From Olsenella_L sp051876355 (GTDB taxonomy: Bacteria > Actinomycetota > Coriobacteriia > Coriobacteriales > Atopobiaceae): 64,000 nucleotides of DNA. The notes beneath the pieces are model-generated. The model did no database searches. It saw nothing but the letters and a program-made list of their open reading frames with translations, and was not told the DNA's origin. The stretch's first letter is position 1; each line of letters opens with the position of its first letter. The stretch lies in NCBI GenBank assembly GCA_051876355.1, contig JBJEHU010000053.1:15004-79003 (forward strand). Direction: 5' to 3'. Positions 8,481-17,253 of the stretch are shown piece after piece. Both the position numbers and the translations under genes were made by a program.

Positions 8481-11400
8481 ATGTTCATAAACCGTGTGGC
8501 ACTCCAGCTTCTGGCGGCGCCCGAGATGGCAGAAGCCCTGCATGAATATCACGAGGGACACGATGTAACGCTGGCAGTCGCGCAGAGCGCGCGTCCGCTC
8601 GTGCTTGCGGCCCTCTGGGCAGAGAATCCCCGTCCCTGCCTTCTTGTCGTGGCGGGCGAGGAGGCAGCAGACAGGACAGCCAGAACGCTTGCCGCCTGGC
8701 TCGGTATGCCTTCTGTCTCCCGCTATCCAGGCAGGAAGGACTACCCCTGGTCCGACAATGGCTACGACGATGCGGTCGTCGGTGCCCGCTGCCATGCTAT
8801 CGCCCGCCTTGCAGCAGGGGAGTCCTGCATCGTCGTGGCATCTGCCGCCTCCCTTCTGCGCCGCGTGCCGCCGAAGGGCTCTGCCTACTTCGCGCCGAGC
8901 ACGTTTTCATGCGGCGATGAGGTGCCGTTCGAGGATGTCCCTGCCCTTCTTGTCGGTATGGGCTACAGCCCGAAGGGGGCAGCCGATGCTCCCGGTGCCT
9001 TCTGGGTGCATGGAGATGCCGTCGATGTGTTCCCAGCCCAGGCAACAAGCCCGGTGAGGATCGAGTTCTTCGGCGACGAGATCGACCGCATCCGGCGCAT
9101 GGTGCCCTCGACCGGCCAGACCATCGGCGAGCTCGAGAATGTGACGGTTGGCCCCTGCCGCGAGATGGCACTTTCTCCTGAAGCAATCGTCCGTGCGAAG
9201 AGGGCCCTCTTCAAACCGGCACAGGAGTCCACGAAGATTGCAGAGGACCTGGAGCTCCTGGGGCAGGGAGCAGACGCGCCGCACCTCGAGAAGTATCTGC
9301 CCGTGCTCTATGGAGCCACGGCCTCTCCTCTGGAGCACATCTCCTCCGAGACGCTTGTCGTGCTTGCAGAGCCGCGGGCGCTCTTCGATGACTGCCAGCG
9401 TGCGGCAGACGATATCTCGTCTGCCGCCCAGAATGCGCGCGAGAAGACAGAGGGGCTCTATACGGATCCGAAGAAGCTCGATTTCGGACGCCAGCAGCGC
9501 CTCTCGTTTGCCTCGATCATGCGCCAGGGTGCCAAGGTGACGGCCGAGCTCAAGGTGAGGCAGCCGAATATCGCAGGATCGGACACGAAGCTTCTGGGAA
9601 GCGTCCGCCAGATGATCTCTGACCGCATGGCCGTGATCTTCGCCGTGCCGGACCGTGGTGCCCGCGAGGCCTTGGAGCTCACCTTCAACGACGAGGCCAT
9701 CCCCTTCGTCGAGTCTCTGGGCTCTGCCCCCGAGAACAGGATCCCGCTCGATGATCCGAAGGCATCGCGCGATGCCGCACCCCTCGAGAAGGGGAAGGTC
9801 ACGTTCTTCGATGCGCCGGTCCCTGCGGGCATCATCGTGCCGACGGCAGGCCTGGGCGTCCTTTCCGTGTCCGACCTCACGGCGCGCATGGCAAAGCATG
9901 CAAAGCGGGTCAAGAGAATCGACCCCACCTCGGTCACGTTCCCGTTCAAGCCGGGAGACTATGTCGTGCACGCAACGCACGGCATCGCCCTCTTTAGCCA
10001 GATCGTGCGCCAGGAGGTGGCAGGACGCCAGCGCGACTACTTCCTGCTCGAATATGCAGGCGGCGACAAGCTCTATGTGCCGCTTGAGCAGGTCGACAGG
10101 ATCACCCGCTATATCGGCCCGGATGGCGCAGCACCGCGCCTCACGCGCCTCAACACGGCAGACTGGTCGCGTGCCACCGGGAAAGCCCGGAAGAGCGCAA
10201 AGAAGCTCGCCTTCGACCTCGTGGACCTCTATACGAGGCGCGCAAGCGTTGCGGGCTATGCGTTTCCGCCCGATACGCCCGAGCAGGAGGAGATGGAGGC
10301 AAGCTTCCCCTATCCTCTGACGCCTGACCAGAAGTCTGCGATCGCCGACATCAAGGCGGACATGGAGTCGCCGAAGCCGATGGATAGGCTCCTCTGCGGC
10401 GATGTGGGCTTCGGCAAGACCGAGGTCGCGCTCCGTGCTGCGTTCAAGTGCTGCTGCGCCTCCCGCCAGGTCATGGTCCTCTGCCCGACGACGATCCTGG
10501 CCGAGCAGCACTACCAGACGTTCTATGAGAGGTTCACGCCGTTCGGCCTCAACGTCCAGGTGCTCTCCCGCTTCGTCACGCCGGCAAAGCAGAAGAAGGC
10601 CCTGAAGGGCTTTGCAGAGGGCTCCGTCGATGTCCTCATTGGCACGCACCGCCTGCTCTCGAACGATGTGAATCCCCACGATCTTGGCCTTGTCATCATC
10701 GACGAGGAGCAGCGCTTCGGCGTCCAGCACAAGGAGCAGCTCAAGAACATGCGCGAGCAGGTCGATGTGCTGACGCTCTCCGCAACGCCGATTCCGCGCA
10801 CGATGCAGATGGCTGTGAGCGGCGTGCGCGACATGTCGCTCATCATGACAGCGCCTCCGGGAAGGCTGCCCGTGAAGGTGACGGTAGGGGAGTGGGACCC
10901 GGATGTCGTGAGTGCCGCCATCCGCTTCGAGCTTGCCCGCAAGGGGCAGGTCTACTACGTGAGCAACCGCGTCAAGACGATCGACGATGCGGTCATGCGC
11001 GTGCAGGAGGCAGCGCCTGAGGCAAGGATCGGCGTTGCGCACGGCAAGATGAGCCCGCGCGAGGTCGAGGACATGATGATGAAGTTCCAGGAGCATGAGA
11101 TAGACGTGCTCGTGGCAACGACGATTATCGAATCCGGCATCGACAACCCCCATACGAATACCCTGATCATCGAGGACTCGCAGCGCTTGGGCCTGGCCCA
11201 GCTCTACCAGCTCAAGGGACGCGTGGGACGCGGCCGCATCCAGGCCTATGCCTACTTCATGTTCCCGGGAGAGCAGCCGCTCACGCCCGAGGCGACAGAC
11301 CGCCTTACCGCTATCAACGAGTATCAGGATCTGGGCAGCGGCATGCGCATCGCAATGCGCGACCTCGAGATCAGGGGCGCCGGCTCGCTTGTGGGCGCAG

Positions 11401-11939
11401 AGCAGCATGGCAACCTCTCGAGCGTTGGCTTCGATCTCTTCACGCAGATGCTCGGCGAGGCCGTGAGCGAAGCCAGGGGCGAGACGGCGCAGATGGAGCA
11501 GCCCGAGGTCACGATCAACCTCTCGGCAGACTTCTATCTCGCAGAGGAATACCTGCCGGAGGTGGACAAGCGTGTCCTCGTCTACCGCCAGCTTGCCTCT
11601 GCCTCGGAGCTTTCCGACGTGGACCGCATCCAGAAGGACTGCGAGGAGCGCTATGGGGCGCCGCCGCTTGCCGGCAGGAACCTCTTCGACCGGGCCCGCA
11701 TCCGCATCCGCTGCCAGCGCATGGGCGTCACGTCGGTCTCCCTCATTCAGGGACGCTTCGTCTACCAGGGCATCGAGGTGCCGAGGAAGCTCGCGCTCAA
11801 GTTCAAGGAGCGCCACGCCTTCTACTACCCGAAGACGAAGCAGCTCAAATACCCCTTCCACAAGGGAGCGGAGGAGCTCGTGCCGGCAGCGCTTGGCGTC
11901 CTCGAGGAAGTCGGCGGAGACGACGAGGAAGACGAATAG
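8481..11939 (+). CDS. mfd: Transcription-repair coupling factor
   Basis: DNA translocase that removes RNA polymerase stalled at lesions and recruits UvrA. 1152 residues, the usual length. An N-terminal UvrB-like region comes first (YPGRKDYPWSDN), then the RNA-polymerase-interaction region around GDYVVHATHGIALF. The SF2 helicase follows with Walker A GFGKTE near residue 645, the DEEQ box at 741-744, SATPIPRTMQM, and the C-terminal TRCF domain. The ATG is preceded by a GAGG element. Read-through from the glycogen operon is limited by the hairpin at 8374-8406. Confidence 0.97.
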   Translation: MFINRVALQLLAAPEMAEALHEYHEGHDVTLAVAQSARPLVLAALWAENPRPCLLVVAGEEAADRTARTLAAWLGMPSVSRYPGRKDYPWSDNGYDDAVVGARCHAIARLAAGESCIVVASAASLLRRVPPKGSAYFAPSTFSCGDEVPFEDVPALLVGMGYSPKGAADAPGAFWVHGDAVDVFPAQATSPVRIEFFGDEIDRIRRMVPSTGQTIGELENVTVGPCREMALSPEAIVRAKRALFKPAQESTKIAEDLELLGQGADAPHLEKYLPVLYGATASPLEHISSETLVVLAEPRALFDDCQRAADDISSAAQNAREKTEGLYTDPKKLDFGRQQRLSFASIMRQGAKVTAELKVRQPNIAGSDTKLLGSVRQMISDRMAVIFAVPDRGAREALELTFNDEAIPFVESLGSAPENRIPLDDPKASRDAAPLEKGKVTFFDAPVPAGIIVPTAGLGVLSVSDLTARMAKHAKRVKRIDPTSVTFPFKPGDYVVHATHGIALFSQIVRQEVAGRQRDYFLLEYAGGDKLYVPLEQVDRITRYIGPDGAAPRLTRLNTADWSRATGKARKSAKKLAFDLVDLYTRRASVAGYAFPPDTPEQEEMEASFPYPLTPDQKSAIADIKADMESPKPMDRLLCGDVGFGKTEVALRAAFKCCCASRQVMVLCPTTILAEQHYQTFYERFTPFGLNVQVLSRFVTPAKQKKALKGFAEGSVDVLIGTHRLLSNDVNPHDLGLVIIDEEQRFGVQHKEQLKNMREQVDVLTLSATPIPRTMQMAVSGVRDMSLIMTAPPGRLPVKVTVGEWDPDVVSAAIRFELARKGQVYYVSNRVKTIDDAVMRVQEAAPEARIGVAHGKMSPREVEDMMMKFQEHEIDVLVATTIIESGIDNPHTNTLIIEDSQRLGLAQLYQLKGRVGRGRIQAYAYFMFPGEQPLTPEATDRLTAINEYQDLGSGMRIAMRDLEIRGAGSLVGAEQHGNLSSVGFDLFTQMLGEAVSEARGETAQMEQPEVTINLSADFYLAEEYLPEVDKRVLVYRQLASASELSDVDRIQKDCEERYGAPPLAGRNLFDRARIRIRCQRMGVTSVSLIQGRFVYQGIEVPRKLALKFKERHAFYYPKTKQLKYPFHKGAEELVPAALGVLEEVGGDDEEDE

Positions 11940-11943
11940 CGAT

Positions 11944-11982
11944 AGAGGCGCGGAAACGGAGCGGCTTCGTTCCTGCGCCTCT
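11944..11982 (+). terminator. Hairpin terminator after mfd
   Basis: Arms AGAGGCGC (11944-11951) and GCGCCTCT (11975-11982) pair perfectly, with further internal pairing. The tract after it is only moderately T-rich. Confidence 0.6.
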
Positions 11983-12054
11983 CTGACAGGCTGCCGCCAG
12001 CCTCTCCCAGTAATGGAAACTGTGCACAGGCTAAGGCGGCAGGCGCTGTGGCAT

Positions 12055-12092
12055 GGTATAAAAGAGACAGAAGGGCCGGCTGGTCCTTCTGT
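12055..12092 (+). promoter_or_regulatory. Extended -10 promoter followed immediately by an 11-bp hairpin
   Basis: TGG plus TATAAA (12057-12062) is a plausible extended -10 box. Transcription would start near the foot of a hairpin at 12067-12092 (arms ACAGAAGGGCC and GGTCCTTCTGT, loop GGCT), which is followed by CTTCTTC. The hairpin could be a second mfd terminator or a leader/attenuator for the division gene. It also argues that the downstream gene does not start at the in-frame ATG at 12048, which lies ahead of this promoter. Confidence 0.45.
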
Positions 12093-12161
12093 CTTCTTCA
12101 GGCTGTATATACACTTCAAACGAAACAGGCAGCTATGGGTCTCGATGGGGAAACGCACGCA

Positions 12162-12965
12162 ATGAGAATGCCTAGATCTTTCGGCAGGAGCACGGGCGAT
12201 GCCGGCAAGACCGGGTCGCTTCCGCGCCTTCGAGTGAGCGAGACGGGAAACACCAGCCAGGCTGGCTGGCGTCCTGCTGTCTTTGTCGGTCCCAACTCCC
12301 GTGGCGTCAGGCTCTCGGGCGACGGCGATGCGTTCAGGAAGGTCGGCAATGACAGCCTGCGCAGGCGCTCTTCCCAAAGCCAGAGGAATGCCGTCCAGGC
12401 CGAGCCCATGCCGATGCCTGCCGAGACACAGGACCCCCAGAATCTCACGGTCCAGGAGCGCCAGGAAGCGCGCAGACGCAGAAGAGAGCAGAGGGAGGGC
12501 ATCGCTGCCCCCGTGTCCGAGGCGCGTTCCGGGCGTGGGCGCACGGCTGACAAGGCCACGACCGTCCTCGGCTCCCACAAGGCTCTTGTGATCGTCGCTG
12601 TCATCGCTGCCGTCATCCTCTCGCTCTATGGCCCTGTCAGGAACTGGTATATGGCCCAGAGGAGGACACAGGATCTCGAGGCGCAGTATGCGCAGCTCAA
12701 TTCTGCGAACTCCACGCTCTCGGATGAGGTCAGCTCGCTCCAGACGCAGGAAGGCATCGAGGACGAGGCCAGAAAGCATGGCTACGTCGCAGAAGGCGAG
12801 ACGCCGGTCACGATCACGGGCGATGGGTCCGAGGTGACCGACAGCTCCTCTGACGGCTCCGACTCCACTTCGGACACGATTTCCGGCACGAGCACGGCAC
12901 AGGCCGAGACAGACGATCTCACGAAGTTCCTGGATGGCCTTTTCCAGTACAAGTTCGAGGAGTAG
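12162..12965 (+). CDS. DivIC/FtsB-like septum formation initiator protein
   Basis: Bitopic membrane protein of the divisome type. A basic, disordered N-terminal cytoplasmic region of about 140 residues precedes one transmembrane segment (ALVIVAVIAAVILSLYGPV). Then comes a coiled coil (QDLEAQYAQLNSANSTLSDEV), the short conserved tail EDEARKHGYV, and a Ser/Asp-rich C-terminus. The start is uncertain: ATGs at 12135 and 12162 are both in frame, and the one at 12048 precedes a promoter-hairpin. 12162 is chosen because GGGGA lies upstream. The stop is 2 bases before the next gene. It probably links to FtsL/FtsQ-type partners encoded elsewhere. Confidence 0.8.
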   Translation: MRMPRSFGRSTGDAGKTGSLPRLRVSETGNTSQAGWRPAVFVGPNSRGVRLSGDGDAFRKVGNDSLRRRSSQSQRNAVQAEPMPMPAETQDPQNLTVQERQEARRRRREQREGIAAPVSEARSGRGRTADKATTVLGSHKALVIVAVIAAVILSLYGPVRNWYMAQRRTQDLEAQYAQLNSANSTLSDEVSSLQTQEGIEDEARKHGYVAEGETPVTITGDGSEVTDSSSDGSDSTSDTISGTSTAQAETDDLTKFLDGLFQYKFEE

Positions 12966-12967
12966 GC

Positions 12968-13954
12968 ATGGCAAGGATTGCAGTCATCGATATCGGCACG
13001 ATCACAGCGCGTCTTGCAGTCTCCGAAAAGGAGCAGGGAGGCGCGCTCACGCAGCTCAGGAAGATCTCGACAATCTGCAATATGGGAGAGGGCACGGCAG
13101 AGACAGGCAGACTCTCCTCTGCTGCCATCAGGCGCGTGCTCGACTGCGTCTCAGGGTATGTAGAAGAGGCACGCTCGATGGGGGCTTCTGCCTGCGCCTG
13201 CACGCTCACGAGCGCTGCACGCGATGCAGAGAACGCCTCAGAGCTTCTGGAGCCGCTCGCGAAGCTCGGCCTCGTGCCCTCTGTCATTCCTGGCACGACC
13301 GAGGGCTCTTTGGCCCTTCTGGGCGTCGTCCAGGACTTCCCGGATGAGGAAGTGCTCGTTGCAGACTCGGGCGGCGGCTCGACCGAGCTGAGCCAGGGAA
13401 AGCTTGCAGCAGGAAGGCTCCGCGTCGACCATGTGCGCTCGGTCAATGTCGGCGCCAGGCGCCTTACGGACCTCTTCCTCAAGAGGGAAGACCCTCCTGC
13501 GGCCGCAGATATCGAGAAGGCGCGCGCGTTCTGCGATGGCCCCTTCGAGGAGGCTGTGGCAGAGCTCAGGAAGCTCCCCGAGCAGGCGACGCGCCTCGTG
13601 CTTGTCGGCGGCACGGCAACGTCCCTTGTCGCAATGGATGCAGAGCTCGATCCGTATGACTCTGCCTATGTGCACCTGCACAAGCTTGAGCGGGCTACGG
13701 TCGAGCGTCTCGCAGCAAAGCTTGCATCGCTTACGGTCGAGGAGCGCGCACATCTCAAGGGCCTCCAGGCCAAGCGCGCACCGGTGATTCTGGGCGGCAC
13801 GCTTGCCATCTCCGAGGCGATGAAGTGCACAGGCTTCGATGTAGCCACGGTGAGCGAGCATGATCTTCTCTCGGGTCTCTCTCTGGCGACAGCTGCAGCC
13901 TGGCTCGGCGAGGAGGCGCCGCTTCCCTGGACGCCAGCACTTTCGACGCTCTGA
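12968..13954 (+). CDS. Ppx/GppA family phosphatase
   Basis: Member of the exopolyphosphatase / guanosine pentaphosphate phosphohydrolase family (actin-like ATPase fold). 328 residues. Phosphate-binding signatures are visible: IDIGTITARLAV at residues 5-16, VADSGGGSTELSQG in the middle, and LVGGTATSLVA. It is a short single-module form lacking the C-terminal HD-like domain of E. coli Ppx. GAGGAG lies at the end of the preceding gene, and the 2-base spacing indicates co-translation. Whether it acts on polyphosphate or pppGpp cannot be decided from the sequence. Confidence 0.9.
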   Translation: MARIAVIDIGTITARLAVSEKEQGGALTQLRKISTICNMGEGTAETGRLSSAAIRRVLDCVSGYVEEARSMGASACACTLTSAARDAENASELLEPLAKLGLVPSVIPGTTEGSLALLGVVQDFPDEEVLVADSGGGSTELSQGKLAAGRLRVDHVRSVNVGARRLTDLFLKREDPPAAADIEKARAFCDGPFEEAVAELRKLPEQATRLVLVGGTATSLVAMDAELDPYDSAYVHLHKLERATVERLAAKLASLTVEERAHLKGLQAKRAPVILGGTLAISEAMKCTGFDVATVSEHDLLSGLSLATAAAWLGEEAPLPWTPALSTL

Positions 13955-14005
13955 TCGGGCAGGGGCCTGTCGGGGCTCCATTTGCGCTACTCTTGTAGGA
14001 CACGC

Positions 14006-14090
14006 GGGGGCGTGGCGAAATTGGCAGACGCAGCAGACTTAAAATCTGCCGCCGCAAGGCTTGCGGGTTCGAGCCCCGCCGCCCCTACCA
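14006..14090 (+). tRNA. tRNA-Leu (anticodon UAA)
   Basis: The 85-base cloverleaf has acceptor arms GGGGGCG and CGCCCCT, an anticodon stem GCAGA/TCTGC around a 7-base loop with TAA, a class II variable arm, T-arm GCGGGTTCGAGCCCCGC, and an encoded CCA end. Confidence 0.97.
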
Positions 14091-14101
14091 AAGAACCTGC
14101 G

Positions 14102-14128
14102 GGCCGGGACATCCTGTTCCGGCCTTTT
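14102..14128 (+). terminator. Intrinsic terminator after tRNA-Leu
   Basis: GGCCGGGACA pairs with TGTTCCGGCC around a TCC loop and is followed by TTTT. Confidence 0.85.
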
Positions 14129-14309
14129 CCGTATTCCGCGATCTCCTTCAGCGGACTTTCTGCCCTCGCAGAGATATTGCGGACTTTGCCGCCGGCGGAT
14201 GTGCGCCTTCCCTTGTGGACTATGATGGGCTACGCTCAGTTGTCCATAACCTGTCCTGTCTTCTAGTTGTCTTTCAGGAGAGCAGGCATAACGAGGAAGT
14301 GCACATGCC

Positions 14310-16049
14310 ATGTCAGAGATAGCAGAGGAGCGTGTCCAGAGGAGCTTTCCGGTGCCGCAGCTGGTGGCGGTACGTACGCCGGCAGCCGGGGAAGGCAGCT
14401 CCTCCTCGGCGGCAGAAGCTGTGCCTCTCAGGCAGGCAGGCAAGAGCCAGCTTCTGCATGAGCTGCTGGCAAAGATACTGAAGGACCATATCATCTCCGG
14501 CGAATGGCCGGCAGGTTCCCGGATCATGAGCGAGCACGCCCTGATGGAGCGCTACTGCGTCTCCCGCGGCACTGTGCGCCGTGCCATCGGCATGCTCGTG
14601 GACGAAGGGCTCCTCGTGCAGCGCAAGGGCAAGGGCACGTTCGTGACGCGCTCCGGCGTGGCGCATCCGGGAGGGGCACGCCCGCTCTCGTTTGCCCATG
14701 CGCTCAAGGAGCAGGGACTTGCCTTCGAGACGCAGGTGCTCGCGAAGGAAGTGCTGCCCGCTCCTGCCGATGTGGCCCAGGAGCTCGGGCTCGAGACGGG
14801 GGAGTCCGTCCTCTTCATGCGCCGTGTCCGTACGGTCGAAGGACGTGCCATCGTCTGCCAGGAGTCATGGGAGAACCTCGAGGCCTGCCCAGGGCTTGCC
14901 GATGCGGACTTCACGACCGAGTCGCTCTTCGATGCGGTCGAGCGCTGCTCGGGGCATGAGATCGCGCTTTCGAACATGAGGAGCTCGGCGACGTGCGCCG
15001 GCAAGGAGCATGGAGGATACCTCGCGCTTCCGGCTGAGGCGCCGGTGCTCCTGCTCGAGCAGACGATCAGCCTCGACAATCATGTCCCGATCGAGTGGAG
15101 CCTGACGTGGCTGCGCTCCGACCAGAGCCTCATGGGCGTCGCGCTCCAGGACGAGATGAAGCGGCCCGAAGCGCCTTCTGCTGCCTCCCGTGAGACGCAT
15201 CCGCTGCCGAAGGAGGAGAGGCGTCGCCTCGACCTTCTGGCCTGCCAGATCCGCGAGGATGTCGTTGCGACAGCGAAGCGCTATCCGGACATGCCATTCC
15301 ATATTGGAGGCGCATTCTCGGCAGCAGAGATCCTCTCTGTCCTCTTCGGGGCCGTGCTCCATACCGGCAAGGATGGCACGCCGTGGGAGGAGCGCGACCG
15401 CTTCGTGCTTTCGAAGGCACATGCGGCCGTCGCCCTCTATCCAGCGCTGCGCGCTGCAGGCCTTATCTCCCAGGACGATGTGGACAAGGGGCTCTTCGGG
15501 CCTGATGCCGTGCTCTTCAAGCATCCAAGAAGAGACCCGGCACGTGGCCTCGAGACATCGGGCGGCTCTCTTGGCATGGGCTTGGGCTATGCTGCAGGGC
15601 TTGCCCTGGCGCTCAAGCGCAAGAAGCTCTCCTCCCGCGTCTTCTGCCTTGTCGGCGACGGCGAGTGCAATGAGGGAAGCACGTGGGAGGCAGCGGCGTT
15701 TGCCGGCCACAACAGGCTCTCCGCCCTGACCGTGATCGTCGATGCGAATGGCATGCAGCTCGATGGACCGACTTCAGAGATCCTCGATACGGCTCCGCTT
15801 GCCCAGAAATTCGCTGCCTTCGGCTTCGAGACGGTGGAGGTGGATGGCCACGATGTGGAAGCGCTCTTCCAGGCACTCACGGCCACGCATGAGGTGCCCC
15901 GTGCCGTCATCGCCCACACCGTGAAGGGCAAGGGGCTCTCGTTTGCGGCAGGCGTCGCGGCATGGCATGACCACAATCTCGGCGAAGAGCTCTGGGAGCG
16001 TGCCGAGGCAGAGCTCGCATCGGCGAGGAAGGCGGCAGCGCATGAGTGA
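14310..16049 (+). CDS. GntR/UTRA transcription regulator fused to transketolase N-terminal subunit
   Basis: One uninterrupted 579-residue frame. Residues 45-113 form a GntR winged helix (SRGTVRRAIGMLVDEGLLVQ, KGKGTFV). Residues 120-275 match a HutC-type UTRA ligand domain. A linker at about 281-303 leads into a full TPP-binding transketolase half, 304-579 (FVLSKAHAAVALYPAL at 366-380, GGSLGMGLGYAAG, thiamine motif GDGECNEG at 449-456 through N480). Both modules have normal length and codon use, so a sequencing fusion is not needed to explain it. The C-terminal subunit overlaps its stop by 8 bases, giving a complete enzyme. Inference: a regulator physically tied to a pentose-phosphate enzyme. 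Oddities are HIGG for the usual HPGG and FVLSKAHA for FVLSKGHA. Confidence 0.9.
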   Translation: MSEIAEERVQRSFPVPQLVAVRTPAAGEGSSSSAAEAVPLRQAGKSQLLHELLAKILKDHIISGEWPAGSRIMSEHALMERYCVSRGTVRRAIGMLVDEGLLVQRKGKGTFVTRSGVAHPGGARPLSFAHALKEQGLAFETQVLAKEVLPAPADVAQELGLETGESVLFMRRVRTVEGRAIVCQESWENLEACPGLADADFTTESLFDAVERCSGHEIALSNMRSSATCAGKEHGGYLALPAEAPVLLLEQTISLDNHVPIEWSLTWLRSDQSLMGVALQDEMKRPEAPSAASRETHPLPKEERRRLDLLACQIREDVVATAKRYPDMPFHIGGAFSAAEILSVLFGAVLHTGKDGTPWEERDRFVLSKAHAAVALYPALRAAGLISQDDVDKGLFGPDAVLFKHPRRDPARGLETSGGSLGMGLGYAAGLALALKRKKLSSRVFCLVGDGECNEGSTWEAAAFAGHNRLSALTVIVDANGMQLDGPTSEILDTAPLAQKFAAFGFETVEVDGHDVEALFQALTATHEVPRAVIAHTVKGKGLSFAAGVAAWHDHNLGEELWERAEAELASARKAAAHE

Positions 16050-17022
16050 GATCCTCCATATGGATGTAGAGCGTGCCCGCACGCTCGATGCGAAGGACCC
16101 GAAGGAGGTCTTCGGCGAGACGATGGCACGTCTTGCAGACCGCTATCCCTTGCTCTCTGTTGTCGTCTCCGATTACGGCAGGAGGCTCTCGCTCGATGCT
16201 CTCAAGGCACATCACCCCGACGCCTTCGTGCAGTGTGGCATCGCAGAGCAGAACCAGATCGAGGTGGCTTCGGCCCTTGCCAATGAGGGGGGACCGGTCT
16301 TTGCGGTCTCCTACTCGCCCTTCATCACGGCACGCGTGCTCGACCAGGTCCGCGTGAATCTCGGCATGATGGAAAGCCCCGTGATCCTCGTGGGCCTGGG
16401 CGCAGGATACGCGGTAGGGGAGCTCGGCGCGAGCCACATGGGACTTGAGGATCTCGCCGACATGCGCGCCATCCCGAATCTCACGGTCGTATCTCCCCGC
16501 GACAACGCCGAGCTTGCGCTGGCACTCGAAGAGCTTGCTGCCAAGCCGCGGCCGGCCTACGTGCGCATAACGTGCGGGAAATTCGTGGCACCTGCAAAAG
16601 AAGGCGTCGACTTCGCGATTGGGCGCGGAGAGCTCCTGGCAGGCCCCGAGAAGCCCGAGGTCGCGCTTCTGGCGACAGGAAGTCTCTGTGCCGAGGCGGC
16701 AGAGGCCAGAGAGGCGCTTGAGGCACAGGGCATCTCCTGCGCTGCGCTCGAGCTTGCCACGATCAAGCCGCTCGATACGGCCTTTCTGGACCGGTTCTTG
16801 GATGCGAAGCTCTGGGTTTCCGTCGAGGAGCATACGCGCATCGGCGGCTTCGGCAGCGTGCTCGCAGAATATCTTGCGCCTCTTGCCAAGCGCCCTGCCC
16901 TCGAGATGGTGGCAGCGCCCGATGCCTACCTCGAGGCAGATACGCAGGCGCATCTGAGGGAGCGTGCGGGCCTCACGGCTGACGCGATCGTGGATGCGGT
17001 CTTGAAGCGCTTTGGGGCATAG
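16042..17022 (+). CDS. Transketolase C-terminal subunit
   Basis: Second half of a split transketolase: pyrimidine-binding and C-terminal domains, 326 residues. The catalytic glutamate that activates thiamine is E69 in QCGIAEQNQIE. The block AVSYSPFITARVLDQVR and the C-terminal WVSVEEHTRIGGFGSVLAE are typical. The start is the ATG inside ATGAGTGA, overlapping the fusion gene, so subunits should be made in fixed ratio. It transfers two-carbon units between sugar phosphates together with the TPP-binding half carried by the fusion protein. Confidence 0.93.
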   Translation: MSEILHMDVERARTLDAKDPKEVFGETMARLADRYPLLSVVVSDYGRRLSLDALKAHHPDAFVQCGIAEQNQIEVASALANEGGPVFAVSYSPFITARVLDQVRVNLGMMESPVILVGLGAGYAVGELGASHMGLEDLADMRAIPNLTVVSPRDNAELALALEELAAKPRPAYVRITCGKFVAPAKEGVDFAIGRGELLAGPEKPEVALLATGSLCAEAAEAREALEAQGISCAALELATIKPLDTAFLDRFLDAKLWVSVEEHTRIGGFGSVLAEYLAPLAKRPALEMVAAPDAYLEADTQAHLRERAGLTADAIVDAVLKRFGA

Positions 17023-17040
17023 AGGTTCCCGGCATAGAAA

Positions 17041-17068
17041 AAGCGCCCTGCCTTCAGGCAGAGCGCTT
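17041..17068 (-). terminator. Bidirectional terminator between transketolase and tRNA-Glu
   Basis: AAGCGC and CTGCC pair with GGCAG and GCGCTT around TTCA. Read on the minus strand the stem ends in a run of five T, so it serves tRNA-Glu; it can also stop transcripts from the plus strand. Confidence 0.85.
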
Positions 17069-17079
17069 CTCTCTATCAA

Positions 17080-17154
17080 TGGTGCCCCCAACGAGACTCG
17101 AACTCGTGTCGCCGCCTTGAAAGGGCGATGTCCTAACCGCTAGACGATGGGGAC
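17080..17154 (-). tRNA. tRNA-Glu (anticodon UUC)
   Basis: On the minus strand: acceptor GTCCCCA pairing with TGGGGGC, anticodon loop CTTTCAA (anticodon TTC), T-arm CGAGTTCGAGTCTCG, encoded CCA. Confidence 0.96.
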
Positions 17155-17253
17155 GTGCGGAGACTGATTATACCAGAGGGTTTGCTGGCTGGCACGGCGC
17201 TTTCTGCGAAATCGGGATTCCATGCCTTCCCCACGACGGAAACTCCATGGGCC

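Noticed and set aside
12048..12161. Earlier start of the DivIC-like gene at 12048
   Set aside because: It would lie upstream of an extended -10 box and a strong hairpin, and has no ribosome site.
8907..12974. Very long open frame on the minus strand (over 1300 codons) opposite mfd
   Set aside because: It is fully antisense to mfd and the DivIC-like gene, has low-complexity Arg/Leu-rich content, and no ribosome site. Long antisense frames are expected in GC-rich coding DNA.
14091..14309. Possible -10 TATGAT at 14221 as promoter of the fusion gene
   Set aside because: No matching -35 at 16-18 bases; evidence too weak to list as a feature.
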